Assembly (NCBI GenBank): GCA_025201375.1
Contig: JAIWZP010000031.1
Location: 186,001 to 250,000 of the forward strand
Direction: 5' to 3'
Length of the DNA stretch: 64,000 nt
Source of the DNA: Gongronella butleri
Lineage: Eukaryota > Mucoromycota > Mucoromycetes > Mucorales > Cunninghamellaceae
In this document: positions 9,354 to 21,268 of the stretch, piece by piece
How positions within the stretch are numbered: the first letter of the stretch is position 1
Layout: the number at the start of each line of letters is the position of its first letter
The notes under the pieces: generated by a model
What the model saw: the letters and a program-made list of their open reading frames with translations, nothing else
Told to the model about the DNA's origin: nothing
Databases searched by the model: none
Made by a program: the position numbers and the translations under genes

Positions 9354-12241
9354 TCTGGACGACATTTCTCTTTTTGACCCATTCTTTCCTTTTTCTTTCT
9401 TTTTATTTTTTGGCCCGTGTATGATACCTATTTGCCCCCCCCCCAGCGCGAACCCACGCGAAAAGGCTCGCGTCTCGCCACCCACCCCCAGCACCACCAT
9501 TTTAGCCCTCCGATCCACCCCCCCTTTAGCACTTTTTGCATTTTTTTAATGAAAACCCCATCATTTCATCCTTTTACACCTTTTTGTCTCGTTTTGTTTT
9601 CTGCTCACCATGAGGTTGGCTTTTTGCCTCCTTGCTTTTGCTTTGCGTGCATAGAATAGCACATTGGCAGACGCACACCTGCCTGCTCAGGCAAAAAAAA
9701 AAAAAAAAAAGAACGAAAAAGGATGCATGAAAATCATCTCACGGGACCAATCATTGCATTGCCCATGACTTTCATCCTCTTTTTTTTTTCTCGACGCGCA
9801 TTGACAAGACCAACACAATGGGTCGTCGATTACTTGCGTTTTTGATTGTTTCATCTTTCAATCTATTCAAACGAGCCCAAACAAAAGATGGATGCGTGGA
9901 GAAGAGGGGTAGTACAACTCTTTCACGCCAAAAAATAGCCCCTACATTTCAATTTCGAGCGTGGGCAGGGCGGTGGAGGAATTGGAGACGGGTGGGGGGA
10001 GGAAAGAGGGGGGGGAGAGGCGACGGTTTCGATCCCGGAGCAGGTTTTGCTCGATTCTTTTTTTTAATTTTTTTTTTTTTTTTTTTGTCGTGAGAACCTG
10101 TTTCACGTAGGATCTGATGATTCATGCGGTTTTTTTTTTTTTCGACGCTTCAACGTCAGGGACAAGTTGCGGTGGTGTCACGCTCCCTGTCTTTTGACAC
10201 CCGCGGGCCACAACCCCCTTGCCTTTTCGTCACGCTCCCCTTGCCTCTTACACGCGCGACCACGATTTTTTCCCATGCCGTCCCGCCTAACACCCTTGCA
10301 CCAAGTGAATGAATGCACACGCACGCAGATCATTATGACAAACGCAAAAGGAGACCTTGTCAAGGAGACAAAAAAAAGTGGAACGAGGAGGGCCAGATCA
10401 CTGATTTTTTTTTCCAAAAGATCCAGCAACCCGTGCTATTTCTCTTTGTTTTCTTGTTTGGCCAATGAGAGGTCAAGGATAAAGTGTACAAGAATCCAGA
10501 ATCAAACATTGCAGCATTTGAAATCTCTTTGTTTAAATCGATAAAGTGCCTATTTTTGCGCGTTTTGTCCTGCGTGCACGGTCGGACTTGCCGACTTGCG
10601 TGTAAAGCGGAGATGCGGCACTTTTTTTGATGGCCCTGGTGTGAAAAAAAGCTCGATGGTGGAGTAGGGGCTTCTTCTGAGATCCTAGGGCAAGGTGGAA
10701 ATAGCGTGAAATACACACATCTGATCAATTGAGAATCAAAGAGCTTCATGCGGCGGGCAAATCTCTTGGGAAAGGTGTCTCCCAGTAAAAAAAAAAAAAA
10801 GAAGATGTGTACATCTGATCATCACGCAACAAGAAAAAAAATATGACGCGCATAACGCAGATCATGATCGCACGCACTTGGTCCTCGCGCCAACACGCCC
10901 TTTTTGGCGAGGTCGGCCCCCTTTCTCCCCCCCCCAATTTTGCCCAAACCAGAAACGAAATTCTCTTTGTTTCCTTGGACAAAAAAAATAAAAGAAAACG
11001 AAAAAAAGACAAGGGTGACACGATGGAAAGCTTGAATATGTCACAGCCTGGTGACGTCGCGCGACGTTTTGTCTCACCGCGCGAAAAATGAAAAAAAAAA
11101 AATAAATAAAGTGCGCAAGCGCGCGAATCTCATCGAGAAATTGGACCATTGAGGCTGTTGGTGTGGCTGGCTAGCGAGCAGCCGTAGCGCAGGACCCGGC
11201 CGGTCGGCACGAAATGAGGAGGCGCCGGACTAATGGCATGGAAAAAGAGGAGCCCCTCCCTACTACCGGATCAATTTATGTATGGGCTCATCAATTGCAA
11301 CAATAAAGTTACATTGCATCCCAGCGCCTTGTCCTTCCCCTCCATTCTCTATCCAATTTCATTCTGCTGGGCCAATGACAAAAAAATAAAATAAAAAAGA
11401 GGAGGGGTTGCCATGCCAATGTAAGGATCGACCTAAAACACGGCCATTTTGAGCGCTGAGGCGTGTTTGCGCGCGGATTGCCATTCTGAATCATGCGTGC
11501 ACCACCGGAGATTGGCCACGATGATGGACTGTCGCCCGAAAGTCCTTGTTTAAAAAAATAAAAAAGGACACATTTATCCTTTTGCAATCCTATGATTGTC
11601 AACAACCTTAATTCTTTTTTTTTCTTTTTGCAAAAAAAAAAAGAGTCCATCTCGACAGAGAAGCCACACCCCCCTTTTCCATCGTGCACATGTCGGTGTG
11701 GCTCCCCCTTTTTTTTTTTTCTCTTTGTCAAGAGAGATTACTGCTTTGGGCGAAAAACAGGGCAAAAGCATGGGTGACACAAAGCTGACCTCCCCGAGCT
11801 CTTTTTGGCAGGTGCATTGGTCTTTGTTTGCATGGTCGCAATGTGTGTGAGACGAGTCCTACGCGCTTGGATTTCTCCGCTTAGGACGTGCTCTTTATTT
11901 TTTTTCTTTTCTGCACCTTAGGAGGGGGGAGGGCAATTGCGGAAGAAGGAGGGGCAAACAAAAGCAAAAGAAAGAAATATCCACAAGATGATCATTTTCC
12001 CCTTCCCCCTTCCGTCCCCCGAATCTCATTGTCGTGCTTTTCATTCTCTTTCTCTCTCTCTTTTTTTTTTTTTATCTCTTTTTTCTTTTTTTCTCTCATT
12101 GTCCTTGACGTCTGTGAGCACGCACACGCGCATTTTTTTTTTTATCATCCATCCGCCCATCTTCTATCCAATCACACCCCCATCTCTACATTCAATTCAC
12201 GCACACACACACCCCTCGATCTCTTTTTTTTAATTATTGTG
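9354..12241. other. Long intergenic region without recognisable gene
   Basis: 2.9 kb of homopolymer-rich DNA (many T, A and C runs). Short open frames on both strands lack recognisable domains and gene-like codon use. A G-rich run (9990-10020) could form a G-quadruplex. The last 350 bp before 12242 are strongly pyrimidine-rich and are probably promoter/5' UTR of the methyltransferase gene. I see no tRNA or rRNA. Confidence 0.6.
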
Positions 12242-14086
12242 ATGCCAATTGTCAACGTGTTTCAAGGGTTGCGCGACTCGTGGAAGCAATCCTCGATTGG
12301 CAATGGGCTGATGTCACCTGTGCTTGCCATCAGTCCCTCGAGCACCAAGGGGGCGCCTTATATGCACGCATCGTCGATGCCGGCTCCCAAAACGGGGTCG
12401 CCGCTCATTCCACGCCGAATTAGCACGGAAAGCAGACATCAGCGCGTGCATGAAGCGCGTGAGCGATATCAAGAGGGCAGCAGTGGCAGTAGAGGCAGTG
12501 GTGGAGGCGTGCCGCCGTTGTCACACACATCCACCGTGTCAAACACCACGTCGTCGCCGTCATCGTCCATCATGACCACGTGCACCGCCACTCACGCGTC
12601 AAACGTGGCCAATTCGCCAACCATGCACGCGCACGCCACCATCAAGCACCGGTCGCTGCTCAATTACGTCGATCAGCACGTGTTTGCCAACGACACCCGT
12701 CTTGCAGCGCCGCCAACCACCACCTCCATGATATCGACCACGCAAATGACCCAAAACATGGGTACCATCCCGCGCAGAAAGAAATCCGCCCCTGAATTGG
12801 ACACCATGCGTCTCCCACCGCCATCCCCGGGTGCCGTCGTTCCCTCGGCGTCTCTGGCATTCAAAATGACAACAAGACTCAAGGGCAATCGCCAATTGCG
12901 CTGGCGACTCAAGCATCTGTACGATTACAGCGAATGGCCATGTGTCCTCGTTCAAGATGCTATTGACCATGACAGACTCGTGTCGCAGCATTACCTCCTG
13001 CGCAGCGTGTTTGCTGGCGCCGATTTCCACGCTCCCGTGCATGCCGCCCTAAAGGACACACCCGACGGGCTCGTGGTCATCGACATTGGCTGTGGCCGAG
13101 GCCATTGGACCATGGAAATGGCCACCGCTTTTCCCAATTCCACATTCATCGGCATTGACCAGCACATCGTCTACCCAAAGGACATCAAACCAAGGAATTG
13201 CCATTTTCGACAGGCAGACATTCGCCAATTCCCCTTGCCTTTTCCAAACGACAGCGTCGATTATATCTTCCAGCGCGACATGAACATGAGTCTGCATCAA
13301 GACGATTGGAGCATGCTCATTGCCGAGTATCATCGCATCCTCAAGCCTGGTGGATGGATCGAACTCATGGAACCAGTAAGAAAATCCCAAAAAAAAAAAT
13401 TGTGTAGTCATTGTTACAGCGATCTGACCGTGCCTTCCCCGCCTCCCCCCATTGCAGGATCTTGAAACGAAATCGAGTCTGGAAAAGGAATGCGTGATGA
13501 ATGATCATTGTAAGTTCAGTGTGTGCTTGTGTGTGTGTGTGCTTGTGTGAGTGTATGGTGCGTGTGAGTGAGTGTATGTGCACGATGGGGGGCCTGGCCA
13601 TTCGTTGGAAACACGCGGCGCGTCGCTCGGGTTTTCCAAATTCGTCCTCGCGCGCGCTCGCTCGCTTTTTTTTTTTTTTTTTTTTTTTTTGACGCGCTGT
13701 CAGGAGGTCGTTTTTATTTATTTACATTTTGTGATATGATAGTGCTCCGAGCCTTGAGCGCGCGCGGACAAGACCCCTATGTTGGCCGTCGTTTGCCCAT
13801 TTTACTTGCAAATCACGGGTTCCGACGCGTTGAGAGCCACTTTCAATCGTTGCCGTTGGCTTGGGATCATGACGACGAGTACGACCACCGACAAAAACGG
13901 CACGGCCAGGCCATGGCCAGCCAATATCTGTTTTATCTGCGCTCGCTTGGCCCTTGGTTGCGCCTGGTGATGGGCCTTTCGCTGGCCAAATACGTCGAAT
14001 ACGTCAATCAGCTGCCACACGAGTGGCAGCAGGCGCAAACCTACGTCAATTGGCATTGTGCCACGTCACAAAAGCCATTGCAATGA
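12242..14086 (+). CDS. SAM-dependent methyltransferase with disordered N-terminus
   Basis: Exons 12242-13375, 13458-13509 and 13743-14086 give 509 aa. The first ~210 residues are Ser/Thr/Pro-rich and probably disordered. The class I methyltransferase fold follows: motif I VVIDIGCGRGHWTMEMA (about residues 277-293), an acidic FIGID after the next strand, the DIRQFPLPFPNDSVDYI block, and LKPGGWIELMEPDLE bridging the first intron. A helical C-terminal part (LFYLRSLGPWLRL...) completes the domain. It resembles the large fungal family of UMTA/LaeA-like methyltransferases; the acceptor substrate cannot be told. The start was chosen as the first ATG after the long pyrimidine-rich leader; the open frame continues upstream only through low-complexity sequence. 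Confidence 0.88.
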
Positions 14087-14905
14087 TAAAGGTCGCTTTT
14101 TGGCCTCAAACCAACTCTTTTTTTTTCTTCTTTTCCCCGACTCCCCCTTGCCCCTCCTCCTACTTTGATCAATTAACCTCTCTCCTCGTCATACCTGTAC
14201 ATGCCTGTTCCCCTATTTTCTTTTTTTTACGTGTTGATCCTTGATTTCTGTATTTAATTGCCTTTTTTCCCCCAGTGCTTTTTGTTTTATCTCTATCAAA
14301 ACTAGCTTTTTTTTCTGTACCATAATGCTATGATATGCATAAATAAATGTGCCAACTTTGGCACTTGATTGCCTTGAAACACTAACCGGTTTTAACCTTT
14401 TTTGTTGACATCATGTTGTCAAAACCTAAATGAACATACTGTATGGGAGAGCAACAATCATCATGTCGATTGTCGATTTTTTTTTGTTTGTTTGCCATGT
14501 CCGCGACGCGTCGAGGCCACGATCCAAACAGACGGAACATAAAGGGAGGCTTCAAACATACAAAAATGGCAAAAATTGGTATTTCGGGGGCCACAAGGAC
14601 GAATCCGGGGGCTCAATGGCATCAGAATGACACCAGAACGATGGAGCCGCGGTCGATTGTGCACGTTGGCCGCGCACAAAAGCACAAAACGGCGTGTCGC
14701 GCTACCTTTTAGATTACACAAATGCCACAAAAAAAAATCGGTAACCTTGGGGGGCCAAAAAGGACGATGCCGGGCTCAATGTTACCCAGAATGACACCAG
14801 AACGACGGAACCGTTGTTTATTTTACACCTTCAGGTCGCGCGCAAAAGCAATCTCGCGCGAGCATAAATTACAATAATAAAAAAAAAACTGAAAAAAAGG
14901 AGCTT
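14087..14905. other. Convergent intergenic region with an ~80-bp direct repeat
   Basis: Between the 3' ends of two convergent genes. Two diverged direct copies lie at 14571-14652 and 14733-14814 (shared words AGAATGACACCAGAACGA and GGGCTCAATG). One TACTGTA lies near 14438. No gene seen. Confidence 0.6.
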
Positions 14906-17900
14906 CTACGACGCGACAATGAGATCGCTGAGGAGATCCAACAGGGTGGAGGAGGACCAGGCTTGCGTATAGCATGAGTCGTTGCAAAAAGCACCGTTCT
15001 TGTTGGTCAACTCGGGCAAGCCGCACCATGGGGATGCGGCAATTTCACGACGATGGGCACGGAGGATGCGCGCAATGTCTTTGGGGGACAGGACGTCAAA
15101 CGCGTACGCGGCACGCAAAAAGTAGCCAGTGAGCCACAACCATTCAGGGCCCTGGTGGTAATTGCGGCCCTTGGCCACGAGAATATCGTCGGAATCGTTG
15201 GCATTGTCGTAATACGGGTTGTACTCGTTGTCTTCTGGGTCCAGTGTGCGCATGCCTAATGGCCCGAGCAGCACCTCAGACGCGAGCGACAGCGCAGCGC
15301 GTGCATGCTGACGATCAAACAGCTCAGGGGCAACCACCATTGCGCATGCAAAATTCGGACGGAATTGATACTCGCAATAAGGTTTCCCGGCGCCAACCAC
15401 ATCCTTGTAGATACCCCGTCGGTGTACAATCTTGGGATTCACCTGATGCTGCCCGTCGTCCGCGGGGTCTATGAAAAAAATGGCACAAATGAGCCCATTT
15501 TGCTTTTTTTTCCTATTTTTTGTTTACCTTGAGGAATATAAAACACGCGCTCGAAATGATCTTGGATTAGCTTGTCCCAGGCGGCCAGTTCAATGGTTTG
15601 ACCATGCTGATCTATTAAAAAAAAAAAAAAAAAGGAGAATCAGCGCCCCCATTGCAAATGCTTGTCGTGCATTTTTTTTTCTCTCTCCATGATGACACCC
15701 CCATGGGCTGGTTGCTGCAAAATGCATGCATCAGAAGTCAAGCAGGCACACTCTCTCTTTCTACCCCATTTTACCCCTTGCTTGCCCCTTCTCCCTTTTT
15801 TTTTTTGCAGGAGATTGCATTTTTCCTCGATTTCCTTACTCTTGACAGTTGTCCAAGGATAATGGCCATCCTTTTGCAATTGGATGACCCAGCGCAGAGC
15901 ACTCTTGAGCAATCCGACGATTTCCACAGGGGCACCGTCGCGCGAAGTGCCTGGAAGGCCCTTGTTGCCTGCTTTTGCACTTTCGCCCATCTTGTCCATC
16001 CACGTGCCGCAATTGAACTCATTGCCGCCGATGGGTAGGCCCGTGGCCCAGTCAATTTCAATGTCAATATTGAAGCCTTGGTCGGACATTTGGCAGTCAA
16101 TCTCGGGGCCTGCGTTGTACTCACGGAAATGGATGCCGGCCGCATGGCGCGACAAGATTTCGTGCATGATTTCCGCCAGGGTCGATTCGTCACGATAGGC
16201 GTCTTCGAGGGGCACATAGGGGTCCGCGGGGTCGATGGGGAATCGGCGCGGCACAACGGCAGACAAGATTTGCAACCCGTTGGGCGCCATGCGGCAATAA
16301 TCTTGGATCGCTTGCATAAAGAACCACGCCGCGTCGCGTGCATTGTAGCGCGGCTGCTTGCCGCCATCTAGCAAATTCGGAATCAAGCCGTGCTTGAGCG
16401 TCGATGCAAAACCAAGCAAATGCGCGCGTGCCTCGTCAAATCGACCGGTCACCAAGAGCAACCCTCGCAGCGAAATAAACACATCGCGGCCCCACGTGCG
16501 GAAGGGACCATTGGTAAAGTGTGGAAGGCCCGCAGCCAACGAAGGTGTCGCGTTCCGCGGATTTAGGCCTGCAGAAGGTACCTCGCCGACCAATTGCACG
16601 CTGGTCATGCCCAATTGGCCCAGGAACGGGTCCTCGCGACGCACAAGCGACGACATTTGCCGCAGGGCGTGCTGGGTCACATGTTGATGCGCGGTCTGGA
16701 TGACCATGGCAAAGTATTTCGGCACCAAAAAGTCTGGTAGTTGCTTGACGCGGTCCATGCGTGTTGCAAGCCATTGACGCAAGGGGCCAAGGCGTGGACG
16801 CGTCGATGCAATGTACTTGTCGAGTCGATTCACCACGTAATCGAGCGCCCACGGTCCTTTTCTCAAATTGTCGCACAATGGATGGCCAAGATCGCTGTTG
16901 CGAATAATGGGCTTGAGCACCGTCAGCCATCCTTGCAGGCCCGCATACACCAACGGCCCAAACCCAGGAATGTCGTACACGCCGCCTTGCGTCGTCTCGG
17001 CCTCCTCGTTGTGGCATCGATATAGCGCAACGTTGCAATCCACAAGATCAAGCTCAGAAACGACTGAATCGTCCATGTGCGTGACCAATTCCTTGATGGT
17101 CGACGTGTTTGCGTCTGGCAGCAGCTCCGTCTTGAACACCATGATCGATCCAGGCGGGAATTGTGCAGGATCAAGCGCAATGTGGACGTGATCCTGCTCT
17201 TTTTGCAATGGCGGTGCCAAAAGCGTAACAAGGTTGCTGCCAAGGCCATGGAGCGTGTCCTTTTCGTCTTTTTCATCGCCCGTCATGTGCAGCGACGCGC
17301 CAAACATGAATTCGGCGCGTGTGCGCGCAAGTCGAATAGGTGCAATCCCCGTTGGCGCGCTGTCGTTAAAAGCGGTGCGCGCAATCAATAAATAGCCGTC
17401 TTGAGGACCCGCGCGTTGTCTGTGAACGAGCAGATAATCGTTTTCTTGATGCACATGCACTTCGTGGTATCGCTGCACCGCCATGTCGCCATGCAATTGC
17501 TGCAATTGCTTTTTAACCGCGTGGATCCCCACGTTTCCATCGGGCAACGCGTACGACCGCTTCTCCGTCACAATATCTAGCAATTTGGGATACAGATCGT
17601 CATAACCCTTGACGCTGCCCGTCGCGCAATCCGCAAACGCAACCACCGCCGCATTTGGAAGCGCATCCTATATATATATTTTTTTATAAAAAAAAAGCAC
17701 GTCAATGGTCACCTAGAATTTTTTTATCGTTTTCTTTCTTTTTCTTACCTGAGCAAGTCGCTTTTGCGCTGGGGTCTCATTGTCGTGCGTGCACTCCATA
17801 AAAAGCGCGCGTGGCATACTGCCATGGAGTAATGGAATGTGCAACGTGGATTGACCCTCATAATCAATCTCCTGCCACATCATGTCGGCATCCATGCTGC

Positions 17901-20644
17901 CAACGGGCTTGCCACCGTGCCGGTGGACGAGTCGCGATAGCTCGTGTGTGTCCCAAGCCTGCATCGCTTCGCGAATGAGCGCGTGGATGCCCAATTGCGA
18001 CACAAACACGTTGTCCTTCTCAGCAGACCCCGTAAACAGCTCGGCAAGCACGTACAAATCGGGCCGCACCTTGCGCGCCTTGTCCAAAAGGTACTGGGCC
18101 ACGTGAATCGGCGTCGAATGGCAATTGTCGATGCGGATCCCGTGGAAAAGCGTCGCCACCTGCTCAGTGTACGTCGTCATGTGCTCCCATAGCCATGGAT
18201 TGTCCTCGGGACCTTGGCCATAACGTAGCTTGACACAATCGCCCCAAATAATCACCTCGCGCCGCAAATACGCCGACGATGCCGCGCTTGCAAAATCTAG
18301 CAGCGGATCCGCGTTCCAAATCCATCCATTGTTCGCAAGCTGCAAGCTGCCCGCCGGATGCACGCTGTTCTCTTGCGAAAGGCGCGTAAAATACGTCTCC
18401 ACAAGCGGCTCACTTTAAAAAAACCCCCCAAAAACAAAAAAAAATAGGGGAAAACGCGTCAATGAGCGAATCAATTCCCCAATTTTTTTCCTGGCTGTGG
18501 GTTGGGGGCTTACCTTGCAGAAATGGCTCCCATTTTGGGGCCATTGTCGGCGAGACGCGTAAAGATTAGGCGATTTTTCACATTGTCCAAGGCAACAGCA
18601 ACATCTTCGTCGTACTCCTTGTACCAGGGGAGATTGCATTCATCCAGCAGCTTGCCGAGCGTGTCGATAAGGAGGGGCGCGTCGGCTTTTGAGAAGGCGT
18701 CGCGCTGTGCGACGGCAACGACAAGGGGCAGGATCGACGCATAGTCGACCTTTTTGTGGAAACGCGTGCCAAGATGCCCATTGGTGACACATGGCAACGC
18801 CTTTTGAGCCTGCGCGTGTAGAGAGAGCGACGCAATGTTGCACCGATCGTCGTTGCCAAGCAGGGCCACGCCATTGCCGTCGACTTTTTGCAAAAACTCG
18901 CCAAACGCCGCTTTTGCCGCCGTGACATCCACCACCTTGTATTCGTACAGTCGTAGCGCCGGAATCACGTGCGCCTTGATGTGCTTCATGATCGCGTCAA
19001 TGTCATCCACCGAATGGACCTGCGCTTTCAGCCCATGTTGCGCCAATTGCCCCGAAAGCTCGACAAGCGCCGTGTCAAGCTCATACGCAGGCACAAGATG
19101 CGGCGAGTTGACAAGATTGTAACCTAAAAGCAAAGAAGAAATTCAGAATATTTCGACCCCCCTTTTTTTTTCTTCCCCCTGTCCACCTCGTGTCGCGCAA
19201 GAAAAAAAAAGCCCCTTTTGGTCGATCTCGCTTTTTTCCATCTTGTTGTCTTTTCCGCGTGCCCCTATATTTTGATCATTTTACCTGCTTCTGGATGCTC
19301 GAGCAAAAAGGGCGAGTCATGGCTTGTATGATTCCACACGACGTCCGAAAGCGCGAGCATATCATAATGGTCGTACATGCGCGTCAGGAGGTGCTTGACG
19401 GCATCGTAACGCGCGTCACGCGTCATGTTGCTTGGTGTTTCAAACAGATCGTCGGCAAAAGTGAGCTGATCGGCAATGCTATAGGGCGAATTGGACGATC
19501 CGCGCTGCTGCATGGGGACAAAATGGATCATGTTGTAATTGGCGTCGCGAATGGCTTGGAGATGCGCATCCCACTCCGCCATGCACCCCATCCACTTTGG
19601 TACCACCGACTGGATCATCAGCGCGTCCAATGGCAACAGAGATCCATCGGATCTTGTGAGACGTGGCTCGACCACCAAGCGGCCCGAGGTCCGACACCGT
19701 TTCTGCCCATCATTCGAACCAGATCCACCTCCGTGCGTCACATAGTACTCGTACACACCAGGATGTGCCAGCACCACATCACAAAACGCGCTTAAAAGCT
19801 GCTCGTCGCGCTTAAAGCTAAAAAAAAAAAAAAAAAGGCGAAAAAAACGGAATTGAGTGCCCGCCCGCCCGTCCCCCTCCTACTCGTTTTTTTTTTCCGC
19901 ACTTCCCCCTTGATGATCATCCTAGTCGTTCGCGATCAACACCCCCCCAAAAAAAAAAAACGAAAATCGACCTTACGGAATGCGATGAAACGTGGCGCGA
20001 TCAAAATCGCCACCATGAATGGGATAATTGAGACACAAGACGGCGTCGTCGGTGGCGGCCAAGGACCCAGCCGCCAGTTGCCAGCGAAAGATGGTCTTGG
20101 TGTGCAATGGGATGCGCAAATACTATTAAAATATCAAAAAGAAGCTTCTGTTCATGCAAGTCATCTCTTACACATTTGCTTTTTTTCCCTCTTTTCTCTT
20201 CCCCCGGATCCAACATTATAACAACAACGACGCACATACAAATTGAAGAGAGAAGCGCTCGCAATGGTCGCCCTCCCCCCCTCCTTTTGTGTCTCCTTGG
20301 GCCCCCCTTTTCCTCCCTCCCTATCAAATCGAACTAAACATGCATGCCGTCCTTTATCGTCCTGGAATAAACAATACAAAGCAGTTCTCCTATTTTTTTT
20401 TCCATCGCCGCAAGGCGCCTTGCTGCTGCTCGTTTTGCTTCTTTGCCCCTCTTTCCCCTTGTACACAACCCCCTTGGCGCGCCCCGTCCTCTTTTATGCC
20501 ACCCCCTTTGCCTTTTTTCCGTCCCCCTCCCCCCAACCCGTGTAGCTTGTCAATAGGTCATACCTGCTGATCGGGCAATGGTGACCCGTCTTCATCCAGT
20601 GTCAAGGCGAATAAAAGAGGTGTATGCTTCACGTCATCGGCCAT
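14906..20644 (-). CDS. GDB1: Glycogen debranching enzyme (bifunctional)
   Basis: Removes glycogen branches in the cytosol using 4-alpha-glucanotransferase and amylo-1,6-glucosidase activities. Eight minus-strand exons: 20644-20564, 20122-19977, 19817-19285, 19123-18514, 18412-17749, 17667-15840, 15611-15528, 15468-14906; 1502 aa, close to the usual ~1530. Transferase (GH13-type) residues: GIRIDNCHSTP (about 549), VLAELFTGS (about 578), CTHDNE (about 666). Glucosidase (GH133) motifs: TWGRDVFISLRG (about 1071) and RYNARDAAWFF (about 1117). The start at 20644 is the only ATG giving a plausible short first exon (MADDVKHTPLL). All eight exons join in frame. Divergent from the carrier gene at 21269. 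Confidence 0.96.
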
Positions 20645-20766
20645 CCCCAACAAAAAATACACGAAAAAGACGTAGTGATAAAAGAAAAAAAGAAAAAAAA
20701 AAAAGCGAACAAAAAAAAAAAAGAGCGGGTCCGCTCTTTTCCCCGCTTCTTTCTTTTGTGGCACGA

Positions 20767-20799
<33 letters not shown>

Positions 20800-21268
20800 G
20801 CCCACGCTATAATAGCGTCCTTGAATTCATGCAAAATGTAAGCATTGCCTCATTGCCCCATTTGCCCGGGAGTGCGCAAGTGGAATCCACGGATTGGCTC
20901 CAATTCATTGAAAAAAAAAAAAAAAGAATAGACTCTTGCCCCTTTTTTTTTCTTCTGAAAATAGATTTGCCAAAGGGATTGTCGCCTCTCCCCCCCCTTT
21001 TTTTTGTGTTTTTTTTTCTGCACACAGTAAGAACGGATTGCTGCTCCGCCGAGGCACCACTTCGCATGAACAAACAGCCCAAGCAGCAGCAAGGCGTGCA
21101 TTATAAAAAGGAACACTGGGACGCCCTGATCTGCTTGCTTCTTTTTCCCTTTTTCTTCATTTTGCCATTGCATCCTCCCTTTTTTTCTTTCTTTTTTCTC
21201 TTTCTTTTGCTCCCACCCACCCCACCTGTCTTTTTTTTTGTTTCAACTTACAATTGGCTCTTGGGACG
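20645..21268. promoter_or_regulatory. Divergent promoter region, GDB1 / SLC10A7-like gene
   Basis: About 620 bp of alternating A-runs (20690-20800) and T-runs (20940-21240) between two divergent starts. Long homopolymers of this kind commonly exclude nucleosomes in fungi. No specific site could be assigned. Confidence 0.4.

Noticed and set aside
10020..10045. GGTTTCGATCCCGG as a tRNA B box
   Set aside because: One base too long for the TTCRANYC loop, no flanking stems and no A box upstream at the right distance.
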